64,000 bases of DNA, taken from Roridomyces roridus (taxonomy: Eukaryota; Basidiomycota; Agaricomycetes; Agaricales; Mycenaceae). The stretch lies in the NCBI GenBank assembly GCA_029378245.1, contig JARKIF010000005.1:2604001-2668000 (forward strand), in the 5' to 3' direction. The position numbers and the translations under genes were made by a program. Of the stretch, positions 1 to 11,620 are shown piece after piece. Each line of letters opens with the position of its first letter. The first letter of the stretch is position 1. The notes under the pieces are model-generated. The model did no database searches. It was not told where the DNA came from and worked only from the letters and a program-made list of their open reading frames with translations.

Positions 1-1067
1 GAGTATCCTGTCGTCCTGGGTTCCGATATCGCAGGCGTCGTTGAGCAAGTTGGCGAAGACGTGCAAGGATTCGCCAAGGGCGATAGGGTGTACGCTTTTG
101 TTTCCTAAAAAAAAACTATACTGACGAAAAGTTAGCTTTGCCTGTCTTCTCCATGGCGGGTTCCAGCAATATGTCGCGTTTTCTGCCGCCATTGCCCTTC
201 GTGTACGTCTGTGTTATGTCAACTACTGGCATCGAATTCACGTACTTAGATTCCGGACAACATTACGTTCGACCAAGTGAGCACGTTCCCCATCGCGTTC
301 ACCACCGCCTGCGTGGGACTCTTCGCGCCTGCACCCAGCGGCGTTGGCCTCAATCCTACATTCTCCTGGGACAAGCCGCATCAGGGCGAGTCGGCGCTGG
401 TGATCGGGAGCGGTTCAGTAGCGCAATTCGGTGCGTGGATTCAAGCGCGCCAAATCAATCCTTTGAATTCGACAGCCATCCAGCTGCTCAAGTTCCTCGG
501 ATTCACGCGCATAATCGCCTACGCGTCTGCGAAGCATGAGGCCCACCTCCGCAAGTCGGGTGCTACGGAGGTTGTCGACCGCACTGCTGTGCCGCTCGAG
601 GAGCTGGTGGTGTCCCCTCCCGTCAAGGTGGTGTTTGACGCTGTTGGCGCTGGTTTCAAGGCGGCGTGCGAGTGCGTCGTCGACGGTGGTTGTATCGTCA
701 CTGTCAATTCGATGCCACTCGAAGAGAACCTAACCGGGAAGACTGTTACTGTATCTCAGGCGCAGGGATACTATTATGGACCAGATCTGGTCGGGCCCAA
801 GCGTAATGATGTCCTTGGGTATCTGGCTGTCCCGGAGCACACGACGTTTGGAAAGATGATTATGCGAGAATTGCCGGAGATGTTGGCCAAGGGTGTTGTC
901 GCTGTGAGTGTTTTCTCTCTGAATAATCCTCAATCCAGTCGTGGCTCATTTCAGTGTAGGCTAATCCTATGGAGGTGTTGCTGAATGGAGTCCCTGGGAT
1001 CATTGAGGGGTTGGAGAGGTTGGAGAAGGGGAGTGTGAGTGGGGTCAAGCTTCTGGCTCATCCTTAG
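1..1067 (+). CDS. Medium-chain reductase, copy 1 (5' end outside window)
   Basis: Zinc-free medium-chain dehydrogenase/reductase (quinone-oxidoreductase/trans-enoyl-reductase type; GroES-like N-terminus plus Rossmann domain), expected to reduce an activated double bond or carbonyl with NADPH; substrate unknown. Exons read 1-89, 136-202, 250-430, 476-903 and 960-1067; all phases fit and give an open frame of 290 residues plus stop. An apparent stop near 106 lies inside the first intron (donor GTACGC, branch CTGAC, acceptor TTAG), so it is not a lesion. The N-terminal exon start is beyond the window edge. It is the tandem paralogue of the gene at 1622. The nucleotide-binding motif reads GSGSVA where copy 2 has GSGSVG, so the last conserved Gly is Ala, which could weaken cofactor binding. 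Family assignment is firm; activity is inferred. Confidence 0.85.
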
Positions 1068-1578
1068 TGTGATTTGTATTCTGTCCAACCCGGGCCCGCC
1101 CCAACTCACAATGTACTGTAGCAAGACATGTCATTAATATACTCCCAAAAGCTTCTTCGAGCCAGACACGTTTGAACAAACAACGTCGGCAACACCGTCG
1201 TCAATGTTCCGAACACTACATACCAAGTCCAGTTGTGCACGGTCCCTTTCAAATAAATTCGCTCTGCGGACTTTTCGATGAGGGCAGATTGATTCAAGTT
1301 AGATATAGAATTCCGCATTCATAGAAGCTGCAGAAGTCGGCCACTTGAATATCTGTTTTTCGATCTGCTTGAATGTTCAACTGACAGAATTAACCGTGGG
1401 ACAAATCAAAATCTTTATCAATTCAACACGGCCTTGATTGACCGAAATGACTGGCATCCACCAACGACCATCTCTCAGCATCTCTGTCGGAAGACACTCG
1501 GAAAACTTTCACTGTCATCCTCCAACCGTCATCTCTCGGAAAACTATCCGTATTACTTAGGCCCTAGGACGCGACCTG

Positions 1579-1587
1579 TATATATGA
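1579..1587 (+). promoter_or_regulatory. TATA-like box upstream of reductase copy 2
   Basis: TATATATGA lies 43 nt before the ATG at 1622 and is followed by a pyrimidine-rich stretch (CTCCCTATCCC). Position and composition suit a core promoter with a very short 5' UTR. No transcript evidence. Confidence 0.4.
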
Positions 1588-1621
1588 GTAGACCAGCCGA
1601 TATACGCTCCCTATCCCAAAC

Positions 1622-2857
1622 ATGCAGCAAGCAATCGTTGTCAAGTCTCCCAAGGCGCCTTTCATCGTCGAATCTCTCCCCATTCCGACGCCGGCCAAAG
1701 GCGAAATACTCGTCAAGATCCATTCTGTCGCGCTCAACCCGATAAATTGGAAGCAGCGTGCCTTCAATGTGCTTGTGGACGAGTATCCTGTCGTACTAGG
1801 CTCCGATGTTGCAGGCGTCGTTGAGCAAGTTAGCGAAGACGCGCAAGGATTTGCAAAGGGCGACAGGGTGTACGTTCCTATTTCTTCGAAACGCCTGGAT
1901 GCTGACGAAAATAGCTTTGCCTGTGTTCTCCATGGTGGGTTCCAGCAATATATCGCGTTCCCGGCCGCCATCGCGCTCCCTGTACGTCTGTGCGTTGCCC
2001 CCTACTGAGCATCGACTGACCCATGCTCATAGATTCCGGACAACATCACGTACGACCAAGTGAGCACGTTTCCCATCGCGTTCCACACCGCCTGCGTGGG
2101 GCTCTTTGCGCCAGCACCCATCGGCATTGGTCTCAACCCCACGTTTTCCTGGGACAAGCCGCAGCAGGGCGAGTCGGCGCTGGTGATCGGGAGCGGCTCA
2201 GTAGGGCAATTCGGTGCGTGAATCCAGACCATTCTCAAGTACTCCACTAACTTGAATATTATAGCCATTCAGTTGCTCAAGTTTCTCGGATTTACGCGTA
2301 TAATTGCGTACGCGTCTTCGAGGCATGAGGCCTACCTCCGCGAGTTGGGTGCTACGGAAGTCGTAGACCGCACTGCTGTGCCGCTCGAGGAGCTGGCGGT
2401 GTCCCCTCCCGTCAAAGTGGTGTATGACGCTGTTGGCTCTGCTTTCAAGGCGGCGTGCGAGTGCGTCGTCGACGGGGGTCGCATCGTCACTGTCAGTCCG
2501 ATGCCAATAAGCCTCCCTACCGGGAAGACTGTTGCCGTATCTCAGGTGCAAGGTTACTATTATGGACCGGATGTGGTCGGGCCCAAGCGTAATGATGTCG
2601 TTGGATATCTGGCTGTCCCAGAGCATACGACGTTTGGGAAGGTGGTCATGCGAGAGTTGCAGGAGTTGTTGGCCAAAGGCGTTGTCGTTGTGAGTTTTTT
2701 TTCTTCCCTGAACGAAAAAAAAAAACAGTCTTGGCTCATTTCCGCGCAGGCTAATCCTGTGGAGGTGCTGCCCAATGGAGTCGCGGGAGTCATTGAGGGA
2801 TTGGAGAGGCTGCAAAAGGGAAGTGTGAGTGGGGTGAAGCTTGTAGCTCATCCTTAG
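1622..2857 (+). CDS. Medium-chain reductase, copy 2 (complete)
   Basis: Complete zinc-free medium-chain reductase of 342 residues. Exons are 1622-1869, 1915-1981, 2033-2213, 2265-2689 and 2750-2857; the total is divisible by three and every intron has GT...AG ends. The N-terminal GroES-like half carries NPINWKQ and LGSDVAGVV; the Rossmann half carries IGSGSVGQF (about residues 157-165), followed by a YDAVG segment and a C-terminal GVIEGLERL helix, as in CipB/ToxD-type enoyl reductases. The Cys and His ligands of zinc alcohol dehydrogenases are absent. Intron positions are the same as in copy 1, so the pair arose by DNA-level tandem duplication. Such enzymes often act in secondary metabolism or detoxification, but no synthase gene lies nearby, so the pathway is unknown. 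Confidence 0.9.
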
Positions 2858-3947
2858 TTTCATTTGTATTCTGTCCAACCCACCCCAGCTCATAATTAAT
2901 TTTGTACTTGACGGACCGCCATGTTGTTTGGCTTTCTTTGTGCGACGAGTGACCGCGGCATACCATCAGAATCTCATCCGATTTTGGACCACCAACAAAC
3001 CACCATAGTCCCGACGACTGTTACTTATTCCCTCATCTCCTGCACCTGCCAACAGATTCAGGGTCAATTCGACCATGAGTCTTTCTGCGACTGAATTGCA
3101 AGCGGCTCGCGGCGGATGACGGTCACCCCTGCTCACCAACTTCAATGATTGGTGTCCGAGCTCAAAGGTGTCCGTCTCCACATCTGCACCTTCGGGCGCT
3201 GGCAGCCATTGAGTTTCGTGGACTTTCTCGGGATTCACGCAACCAAGACAACGACCCCAATTGATCCTTTTCAAGCCGTTAATGTGCGTGTCCTGGACAC
3301 AGCCGGATCCTAGCGCTGAGATTCGAGAATAGCGGCTCGTCGAGATCGCCGCCCGGATACTCGAAGCCACATGGTGTGTATTTTTGACCCTGTGTGTTCC
3401 AAGACCGTCTGACATGGGAGAGATAGATGTTCGTTCTTGATCTCGCTCTCCACCAGCCAGCCGTTCCAATACCAAGTCATCCATTGATTCTTGAATTGCC
3501 GCGCTAGTGAGGATGGCGACTAGAAGAGTCGGGGCGAAGCGCTAGCCGTGGCATCCCACGCGTTGGGTCAATTAATACCTTGTTGGGTGCCAATGAAACA
3601 CGGCGCGGTCTGGCAGCTGTTCGTAACAACAATACATGGCGCGAGATTTGCAGACGGCGCATTCTTTTCGGTATTTTCTTCGCCGAATGGGCAAGAAAGT
3701 CGACTGATCTCCGTGTTCCCGGACAAGGGTTCTCACTGCGCCGTGGGGCTAGACTAAGATCTTGTGGTCTTCTAGCCGTCAATTCGGGATTCTTTATGCA
3801 AGTCGATCTGCATATCAGCGCCCATTGTCGCTCACTCGACTTTTTTAGCAGAATGACAGGCAGTTACGACCCGCGTTGCTCATTGGTTCAGGATAAGTAG
3901 TAAATGAGAATGGCATTGAATCTACCTCTACCTCTTTCTCCTTCACC
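2858..3947. other. Intergenic stretch, no gene recognised
   Basis: Open frames of up to about 170 codons exist here on both strands, but none has a recognisable motif, a coherent set of splice sites or protein-like composition. The last part must contain the promoter of the gene at 3948. Confidence 0.5.
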
Positions 3948-6900
3948 ATGCCTATGCCAAAGCTGCTGAAAAAGCTCAGCAGCAAGAGCCTCAAAGCAAA
4001 GAGTGAAGATTTCGACAATCCTCCTCCACTTCCAGGCAATGAATACGAATCCGACAACGATGAAGGGTACGACCGAGCGCGGCCGCGACTTGCTAGCTCC
4101 AGGACGACACCCGCCGACGCGGCGCGGCCCAACAGCGACTGGCTAAATCACTCTTCGTCGCGTAGCATGGACGCCAGTGTGCGCATACGATCCAAAAGCG
4201 CGTCGCGCCCGTCCAGCAGGCAGCACAATATCTATCACCAGGGCAGCGCGGCCTCCAATTCACACGTTTCGTTCGTGCCATCGCGGATGGGCTCCGATTC
4301 GTCGGGTTTACCAGCGGAAGATTTGCGCGCACGAGCTTACCCTCCTCCCCCGCAACCACCCCCTGCGATCACTGGCTTGCAACCCAGCGCGTCACCGCGT
4401 TCGATGAGCCCTGCGATCCCGTCACCACCTTCGCCTCCTGAAGACGATCTGACCAAGGACCTGGCGGGTGCATGGCAGACCGCCATCACAGCGCCCAAAC
4501 AATCCAAAGCGGATAAGCTCTTACAATCTGCTGGTAAGGAATTCATCCATCAATTCCACGCGCATTCGAATCTGAGAATGCTTTCAGAAAACAGCTTCAT
4601 TCAAGGCCAGGCGAAGGAGGCCAAGTTTCAGGCGATTGAGACGGGTGTTGTGACGGCGTTGACGGCTGTTGGGGGTATGGAGGTCATCGAACAGGGCATT
4701 CACAGTCTTGTTGACGCTATGCCGGCGTTGATGAAGGGTTTGGATGAGGTTGCGAAGCTGCATCCTGTTATCGGAGGTGAACTCCTTTGTTTCCTTTTTC
4801 AAAGCAACGCTGACTTTTGAGGCAGTTGCTGTTATGGCCTTCAAGGCTGTTTGGGCGTTGGAGGAGAAACGGAGGGCGAACGATAAGATGATTCTCACCC
4901 TGCATATGGAGATGAAGGATATGATGGCGGTGCTCATCCAGTTTCGTCAATTTCATACGCCTCGATTTGTTCCTGTTCTGACGGCAGATGTACAGACTCA
5001 AGAGCATTAAAGACGCCAATGAGGTTGCTCCCGACGGAACGACCATCAACGGGCGGATGCAGGGCGTTATCCATGGGACGGCAGACGACATCAAAGCCTG
5101 CGGTCTTGCATGCGACACGTACACGAAGAAGAAGACTATCGTCAAAGTATTGACCGGGCCCAGTTGGAGTGGGAAGCTCACTGGTTTTGCGGGAACTTTT
5201 ACCAAGCGACGCGGCGAGTTTGAGTTTGCTTTGTCGATCCATACAGCCCTTGGGGTCGATGCGGCTAATCGGGCGATCAGTGCGGTCGATAAGACTACAC
5301 AGGAGATGAATGCGAAGATGGATATGATGATGAAGATGTTCCAGAACTTCATGTCCCCGGACCAGGCTGAGATGGCTCGGTGAGTGCTCGTGCTCTGGAC
5401 ACTTGTTATGTGCTCATGGTCGGCAGATTGGTGGAGCAGAGGGGCGGGCTGGACGCTGTCAAGGACAATGACAAGATGCTCCAAGAGCTCAGCGACATTG
5501 GCGACAAGGCCGCTGGGGGTGGTGCCCAAACACAGCTGGTGGGCGCCAAGGGTTCCGCGAACGCGAACAACAAGGCTGCGGGGCTGGAAGGGCTCCGAGA
5601 TGAGCTGAACACGGATCCGGACGCCGCCATACAGAAGAACGCGACAGCCTTTGATCGCAAGTTCGCTGTACAGACGCGACAGATCGTCGAGGAAGTGTCG
5701 AAAGAGATGGCGCGTCAAGGTGATCGCATCATCAGCGCCATCACTGCTGGTCCGCACGACAAGATACTGGATCCTGGTAGGATGATTGTCAGCAGCCTCA
5801 TTCGACATTCTAACGAATTTCCAGATGTGCATGCGGTGTGGAAGTTGATGAATTGGAAGGGCAGCGTAAAACACCGCCACTTTGTCACGGCTTTGCGGGA
5901 TCACTATACTGAAGGTGGTAGCATGGACGAGATGTCCGCACCCAAGACCAGCGAGCGTGGTGCAGATGATTGGGCGCTGGCGTATCTCAGCGTGTCGAGG
6001 CTGCAGAGCATCAGCGAGGCTTTTGACGACGATGCTTCTGGCTTTGTCACAGTTACAGAAGGTTCGTAATCCTATCTTTGTTGCAGCTTTGACTGACTTG
6101 ATGCAGCCAATACGTTCACATCTTCTCGTCCGCTCGACTGGTCGCTGAAGAAATGGCTCGCCTTCTGGGCTATTGGTATGTGAATAAATGTCGGCTATCC
6201 TGCTGAGACTAATCTGTTTTCCCAAGGCTGGCACCAGTCCATGAACCAGTATGTGAAGAAGATTCGAGAACTCCTGGCCAAGATGTTTGCCCTTCGGGTC
6301 AAAGTCTTGCCTATCAATCGGGGGTCGGTAAACCAATACCTCGACTCGATCCACCACTTTGTCACCAGCCTCTACTCTGGGGTGAATCCCTGCTACGTCA
6401 ACGATGGGCTGCAAGAAAAGTTCAACTCGTACGTCGAAGCCGAGGAAGCCAGACTGCGAGGCAACTTGGAAGCCGTCTCGTATGACATTGACGCGTTGAA
6501 TACGCTTTATCTCGTTGTTGGCCATGGACGTATCGAACGTGTAAGATCTCCGCTCCTGTATAAAAGCTATGCTAACCTGCTATTAGTTCTTGCTGCCTCT
6601 GATTTACTTGCTGCTCGGTATGCCCCTCCCTTTCACGTTGCTCAAAAGGTTGAATGTATCTTTCAGAGCGTGACTTTCAAATCATACGGGCCTGCCAAAA
6701 GAAGATTGTTCACCCAGACGAGCTATGGGATAGCGCCGACACTATCGGATGGGCTGAAAAGGCTGCACGAGAACGGATGGATCTTCTAGAGGGTAATTAC
6801 ATCCATGTTTATCCGAGCTGCAGCTGACAGGTTCACAGCGACCTTCAAGCAGCAGATGGGAGCAGATCTCAAGCAACAGTTCAATTCGTTCGCCAATGGA

Positions 6901-8834
6901 ATGTTCCAGTACTTTTACGATCCCTCCGGCCTATGGGACCCTAAAACCGTGCTGGCGCAAGACGAGCCTGAATATCCGTATGACGATAGCTTCGAGACCA
7001 AGAACGTCAACCTTTCCAAAATCTTGAACTATCCGTTGGGCACAGAGACACTCGATTTTGACGCTTATAAGCCTGTCGCCAAACCCAAAAAGTCTCCCAC
7101 TCGCCCGGCTCCTGCCCTCAAGTCATTGTTGGGCTCCTGGAACGGGTTCCTCTACGCCTCCGCGGATGCTACAGTGCCGACCAGCGGGATGCTCTCCATG
7201 GAGGTCCGTGCGCTTGACTTTATACTTGCATCCATTTGACACCGTGTATCTAGCTTTCTGCAAACGGAAACCTGACCTTCGCCGCCTCATCTCGAGCCAA
7301 CATGTCCGATTTCACCATATCTGGTGAATGCATCACCCACGACGAGCACATAGTCACCTTTTCATTCAAACAGACCTTCCCCTCCCGGTTCACCGCCGTT
7401 TATTTTTCTGGTTCTTGGACCAGCGAGACTGAATGCCTGTCGGGAACTTGGGGTGAAGAGTCCAACGCCCGCACCCATCCTGGAGTCTTCATCTTCAGAC
7501 GAACCGCACCGGAGGCCATGTGCTTCTTCCCTGCGCCCACAGCGCTGCGAAAGAACAAATCTCGTGCTCTATGGAGCTTTGCCATTGAAGCAGTACGGTA
7601 CGGGGTTCGAAGGGATGGCTGGGCCTGGTCGTTCTTCCAACAACGAGCGGACAAAAGGAAACGGTTCATCGAGCTCTATATACGGAACACCCGTTTTGGG
7701 AAGCCTTTGGATGACACCGAGCAGGAAGAACTCCGCGAGATCCTCAAGCTCACGGCGGCGGCTGATTCGCGGTTCCTCCACTCTCTTGCTGAGAAGCAGA
7801 TTCGTATGACAGCTGACCACGAGTGAGTGATTTCTTTGTAATTTACAAGGGTTTTACTCACCTGTATCCGCAGTGTCTCTTGTGGTACGCTGAATCCACC
7901 TTGGAGACAACTTCCTCTTGACCATTTCTACAGATGCTTGCAAGGGTCATATTGGCGGTATCCGAGTGACGTGCCTCAGTTGTAGGCTGGATTCTGAGGA
8001 TACTTTTGATACGGTCGATTTCTGCAGCACTGGTAGCTGCATGTCGGCGAAAGTCGTACCGACGGGTCTCACAGTTCGTGCAGTGGTTTTGTTACTGAAA
8101 GCTTTGATCGACGGTGACTTTTAGAAATTCCACTTGCCCACACACGATATCGTGAAAATACGAAGGGTGGTGCACGTTCGTCAGTTTGGGAGGTTGGTTC
8201 TTCTTTTTTCTTCTTTCGCGGCAACTGATGTTTCTTTTCAGAACGTATCGGCAAGCGAAACTTGCACTAGAGCGTTCCAGAGTCTTCTTCCCCAGCACTG
8301 CAGAAAACGACAAGGACACCCAGAAGAGCAAAATCGAAGGTCCGCGATGTGCTGTTTGCCGTAGAGATGTTGTGCAGCCCTGCTGGTTCTGCATTCAATG
8401 CGATGGTGCGTTTCGCTTACCCTTGCTTTCTTTCGAGTACTCAAATAACCTTTGTAGAGCCGCGCTTCATCTGCAACTCTTGCGAAACGAGACCACGGAT
8501 TTCATTCCCCGGTCACGACTTTGACAATCACGACCTCGTGAGATGTCAAGCGTCGATCGAGCCCAAGGAGTTTGTGCTGGAAGAGCGACTAACTGATATT
8601 GAGCGCCGGTTTGAGCGGCATCAAGCGCATATAGACGAGAAGCTGCAGGGACTGGAGCGGAGGATGGATGAGCGGATGTGTGCAGTGGACCAGAGGCTGG
8701 TCAAGATGGACAAGCTGCTGCAGTGTCTCGTTTCCTCTTTGGCTTTGGGCAAGCCGCCCAAGTTGGCTGCTGAGCCGAAGAGTATAAGCACATCCAGCTT
8801 GGGGACGTATTTCGATGAGGGGTATGGTAGATGA
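3948..8834 (+). CDS. EF-hand, double ZZ-finger, coiled-coil protein (15 exons)
   Basis: Predicted 1398-residue protein. Exons: 3948-4776, 4826-4940, 4996-5379, 5427-6061, 6107-6175, 6227-6540, 6587-6617, 6667-6792, 6839-7203, 7254-7822, 7874-7884, 7934-8073, 8125-8192, 8242-8405, 8458-8834; their sum is exactly 1399 codons. Order of parts: a basic Ser/Pro-rich disordered N-terminus (1-170); a helical segment with HPVIGVAVMAFKAV; a canonical EF-hand loop DDDASGFVTVTE near 643-654 followed by Trp-rich helices; a beta-rich region with repeated SG.W elements; a first ZZ-like finger (CDAC...CLSC, about 1149-1190); a second (CAVC...CIQC...CNSC, about 1248-1285); and a C-terminal coiled coil (about 1310-1360). 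The layout suggests a calcium-responsive scaffold, but role and location are unknown. Such proteins are, to my knowledge, basidiomycete-restricted. One exon is only 11 nt. Confidence 0.85.
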
Positions 8835-8921
8835 ATTATTGGCACCAATAGTAATATGACTTCGATACGCGATGACTGTTTTTGGGAAGCTCGATCAAAT
8901 ACTTTGTTCTTGACCACCTCC

Positions 8922-10276
8922 ATGTCCACAGCTGCTCCACCTGGTGGACACGTCTGGCTCATCCTCTCCCACTCAAACGATGTATTCTATCTCGAGATAC
9001 CGACCAGAATTATCAAAACCAACTGCCGGCGACCTGTCAAGTACTTGCGATTCTTGGGATGGTGCATAATGGGCAGATCGGGAGCCATAAAGACCGACCG
9101 CGCCGGTGTGGCTATGGGAGACGAGGATACTTTGAACGATGAGACTATCTATTACTTTGTCACGAACGCTGCGGATGACGCTGGTCCGTCGCATCTAAAC
9201 TCTCATTTGCTTTCTCTTTTCCTCATCACTTGATTCAGCTGCCCTGCGATATGCAGTGGATCCAGAAGTCATGAAAAGTCGCAGTTCCCACTCAACCTCC
9301 AGCACATCCATGAGAACTGCCCAAGACAGATTCAAAGACTCCCTCATCCAACGAGATGTTGTCTGTGTCTTTACCAACTCGTCGAAATTAACGTGCCAAG
9401 GATCACATATCATCCCATTTCATAAAGGCGACGAGGTGCGTGACTTTTCCACTATACCGGCTTCAATCGGTGAACCACAGTACGTTTCCCCAGTGGCTCG
9501 ATTTTGTTGTACAAAATAGACCAACGGAAGGCGAGGACGTATCCGATCTCAATTCAATACACGACATTCGAAACGGGCTGCTACTGACGGGGGATTTGCA
9601 CCACTTAATGGATCACAAGCATGTTGCTGTCATTAAAGTGCGCTTTTAGAAGTCCGCCACTGCAGCCTCTTATCATCTTCAGACTCCCAACCCTGTCCTT
9701 CAAGTCGATGACATCCCGCCCCGCCATCCGTTAACCCTGCTCCACGACGGAGGACAAGTCCAGTATCCCGATGGAAAGCGTTACACCATGCAATGGTTCA
9801 AGGAGGACCGAATGGAGCAGCGAAGGTTTCCGAACAATGCCGATGCAGCATTCCGGAAAGACACACAGCTCCCCGGACCGTCGCCCGCACTTCTGCATTA
9901 CAAATATGGAGTCGCTGCTGTATACTGGTGGGGTAAGAATGCAAGTGCTTACCTGGGCATCTCCAACCGGCCGAACCTCGCTCGACCCAGCCCCCCGATA
10001 CCTGCTGCGTTGGGTCCGGAACGCAACCTGCGATCGGGCCACCAACTCACCCCAAAGTACCGGCGCGATCCACCAGCACAGGGATCTGGGGCACCCACAG
10101 GCGAAGGGGCACAAGACCAAGACATGCTGGATGCGGAAGAGATTGTTTTACTGTTGTGGAGTCAGAACCCTGCTGCTATTGAACGTCGACGGCGTGCATC
10201 AGAAGAGCAGAAACGCCAGGAGGAAGAGCGTACTTCTCGTTTGGAACAGTGGAGGCAGGGTGCAACAACCGTGTAG
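8922..10276 (+). CDS. HNH_2-type nuclease-domain protein, copy A
   Basis: Predicted 398 residues in four exons (8922-9183, 9239-9435, 9494-9637, 9683-10276), all in phase. After an N-terminal domain shared only with the neighbouring copy comes an HNH_2-like segment: VCVFTN, then C, then SHIIP (first His), NGLLLTGDLHHLMD (central Asn and last His), the H-N-H pattern of ββα-metal nucleases. The C-terminus is a charged Arg/Glu-rich helix. In Agaricomycetes HNH_2 proteins form large families of unknown role; a DNA-cutting or DNA-binding activity is inferred from the motif only. It lies 87 bp downstream of the EF-hand/ZZ gene on the same strand. ATG 8922 was chosen because the surrounding bases are conserved at the start of copy B. 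Confidence 0.8.
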
Positions 10277-10500
10277 GTTCCGAATTCAGGTCGTCGATGT
10301 ATGGGAGCATTCTGTATTATTAAAGGTCAATGTACTTGGACTAATGTACACCAACTCGCGCGGACTGATCTTAGAGGAAGTCAGAAAACAACGACTATGA
10401 AGGGGAAAGTGATCGACATCACTTAGCATCACTTTCAGCTCGACTTGAACAGCACCATGACGGACCCTGATTCAGATTCACCTTGTTCTTGACCACCTCC

Positions 10501-11543
10501 ATGTCCACAGCTTCTCCAACTAGCGGACACGTCTGGCTCATTCTCTCCCACTCGACGGATGACTTTTTCCTCGAGATACCGACCAGAATTATCAAATCCA
10601 ACTGCCGTAGGCCCGTCAAGTACTTGCGCTTCTTGGGATGGTGTATCCTGGGCAGAATAGGAGCCCTCAAGACTGACCGCGCTGGTGTGGCCGTGGGAGA
10701 CGATGGTGTCTTGAACGACCAGGCCGTCTATTACTTTGTTTCGGACGCTGCCGATGACACCGGTCCGTCTCATGGAAAGCCACTTTCGTTTTTTAACTCA
10801 CTCTTTGCAGCTGCCTTGCAATGCGCAGTGGATCTAGAAGTCATGGAACGCCGCAATTCCGACTCATTCTCCGACACATCTGCGGAAGCTGAGGATGAAG
10901 CGTTCAAACAGTCTCTCATCGAACGGGATGCTGTCTGTATGTTCACCAACGCCTCGAGACACGCATGCCGAGGAACACACATCATTCCAGAAGAAGTGGG
11001 CTCCTCAGCGTTGTCTTGGATTTTAGGACATCGACCGACCGAACTTGAAGGCGAATACGTATCGGATCTCGTTTCCTCAGAGGACGTGCGCAATGGGCTG
11101 TTGATGACGGGGGATTTACGCAACACGATGAATCGCAGGGAAGTTGGTGTTATCAAGGTGTGCTTCCAGAGTTTCTGCCACCCCTAACCTCCTCTTACCA
11201 TCCTTAGACTCCCAATCCCGTCCTTGAAGTCGACGACATTCCACCCCGCCATCCGTTGACCCTGCTTCACGAGCAGGGCGAAGTGCAATACCCAGAGGGC
11301 AAGCGCTACACCATGCAGTGGCTTGGGGAGGACACCATGCTTGAAAACGTATTCCCGAATAACGCCGATGCGGCATTCCGCAAAGACAAGCAACTCCCCG
11401 ACCCTTCGCCCGTGCTTCTCCATTACCAATATGGAGTTACTGCTGTATACCAGTGGGGAAGAAATGCGGGTGCCTACTTGGGCATCTCTAACTGGCCGAA
11501 CCTCCCTCGCCCCTGCTCCCAGCGTAAAGGTCGCAGTCACTAA
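10501..11543 (+). CDS. HNH_2-like protein, copy B (shortened, His lost)
   Basis: Predicted 314 residues in three exons (10501-10762, 10811-11157, 11208-11543). It is colinear with copy A, including the first intron position and a conserved block upstream of the ATG, so it is a tandem duplicate. The HNH segment keeps HIIP and NGLLMTGDL but has DLRNTMN where copy A has DLHHLMD: the last metal/catalytic His is Arg and the following Asp is Asn, so nuclease activity is unlikely. The intron that interrupts the HNH region of copy A is absent. The frame ends about 85 residues earlier than copy A; traces of the lost tail remain just downstream. It may be a non-catalytic paralogue or an early pseudogene. 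Confidence 0.75.
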
Positions 11544-11620
11544 AGGCTGTGCTGGATGCAGAACTGGTTATTTTAATTTTGTCGAGTCATAGCCCCGAAG
11601 CCATTGGGAGGGTATGTACC
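11544..11620 (+). pseudogene. Remnant of the copy-B C-terminal tail
   Basis: Directly after the copy-B stop, the bases from about 11553 align with the tail exon of copy A (LDAE..., L.SQ/SH.P.AI pattern) in a different frame from the end of copy B. This is a decayed former coding tail. Confidence 0.5.

Noticed and set aside
90..135. Apparent stop codon and A-run disrupting reductase copy 1
   Set aside because: It lies inside an intron at the same position as in copy 2, with donor GTACGC, branch CTGAC and acceptor TTAG; the spliced frame is intact.
4768..6525. 585-codon antisense open frame
   Set aside because: It lies entirely opposite the well-supported EF-hand/ZZ exons and has no recognisable domain: a shadow of codon bias on the other strand.
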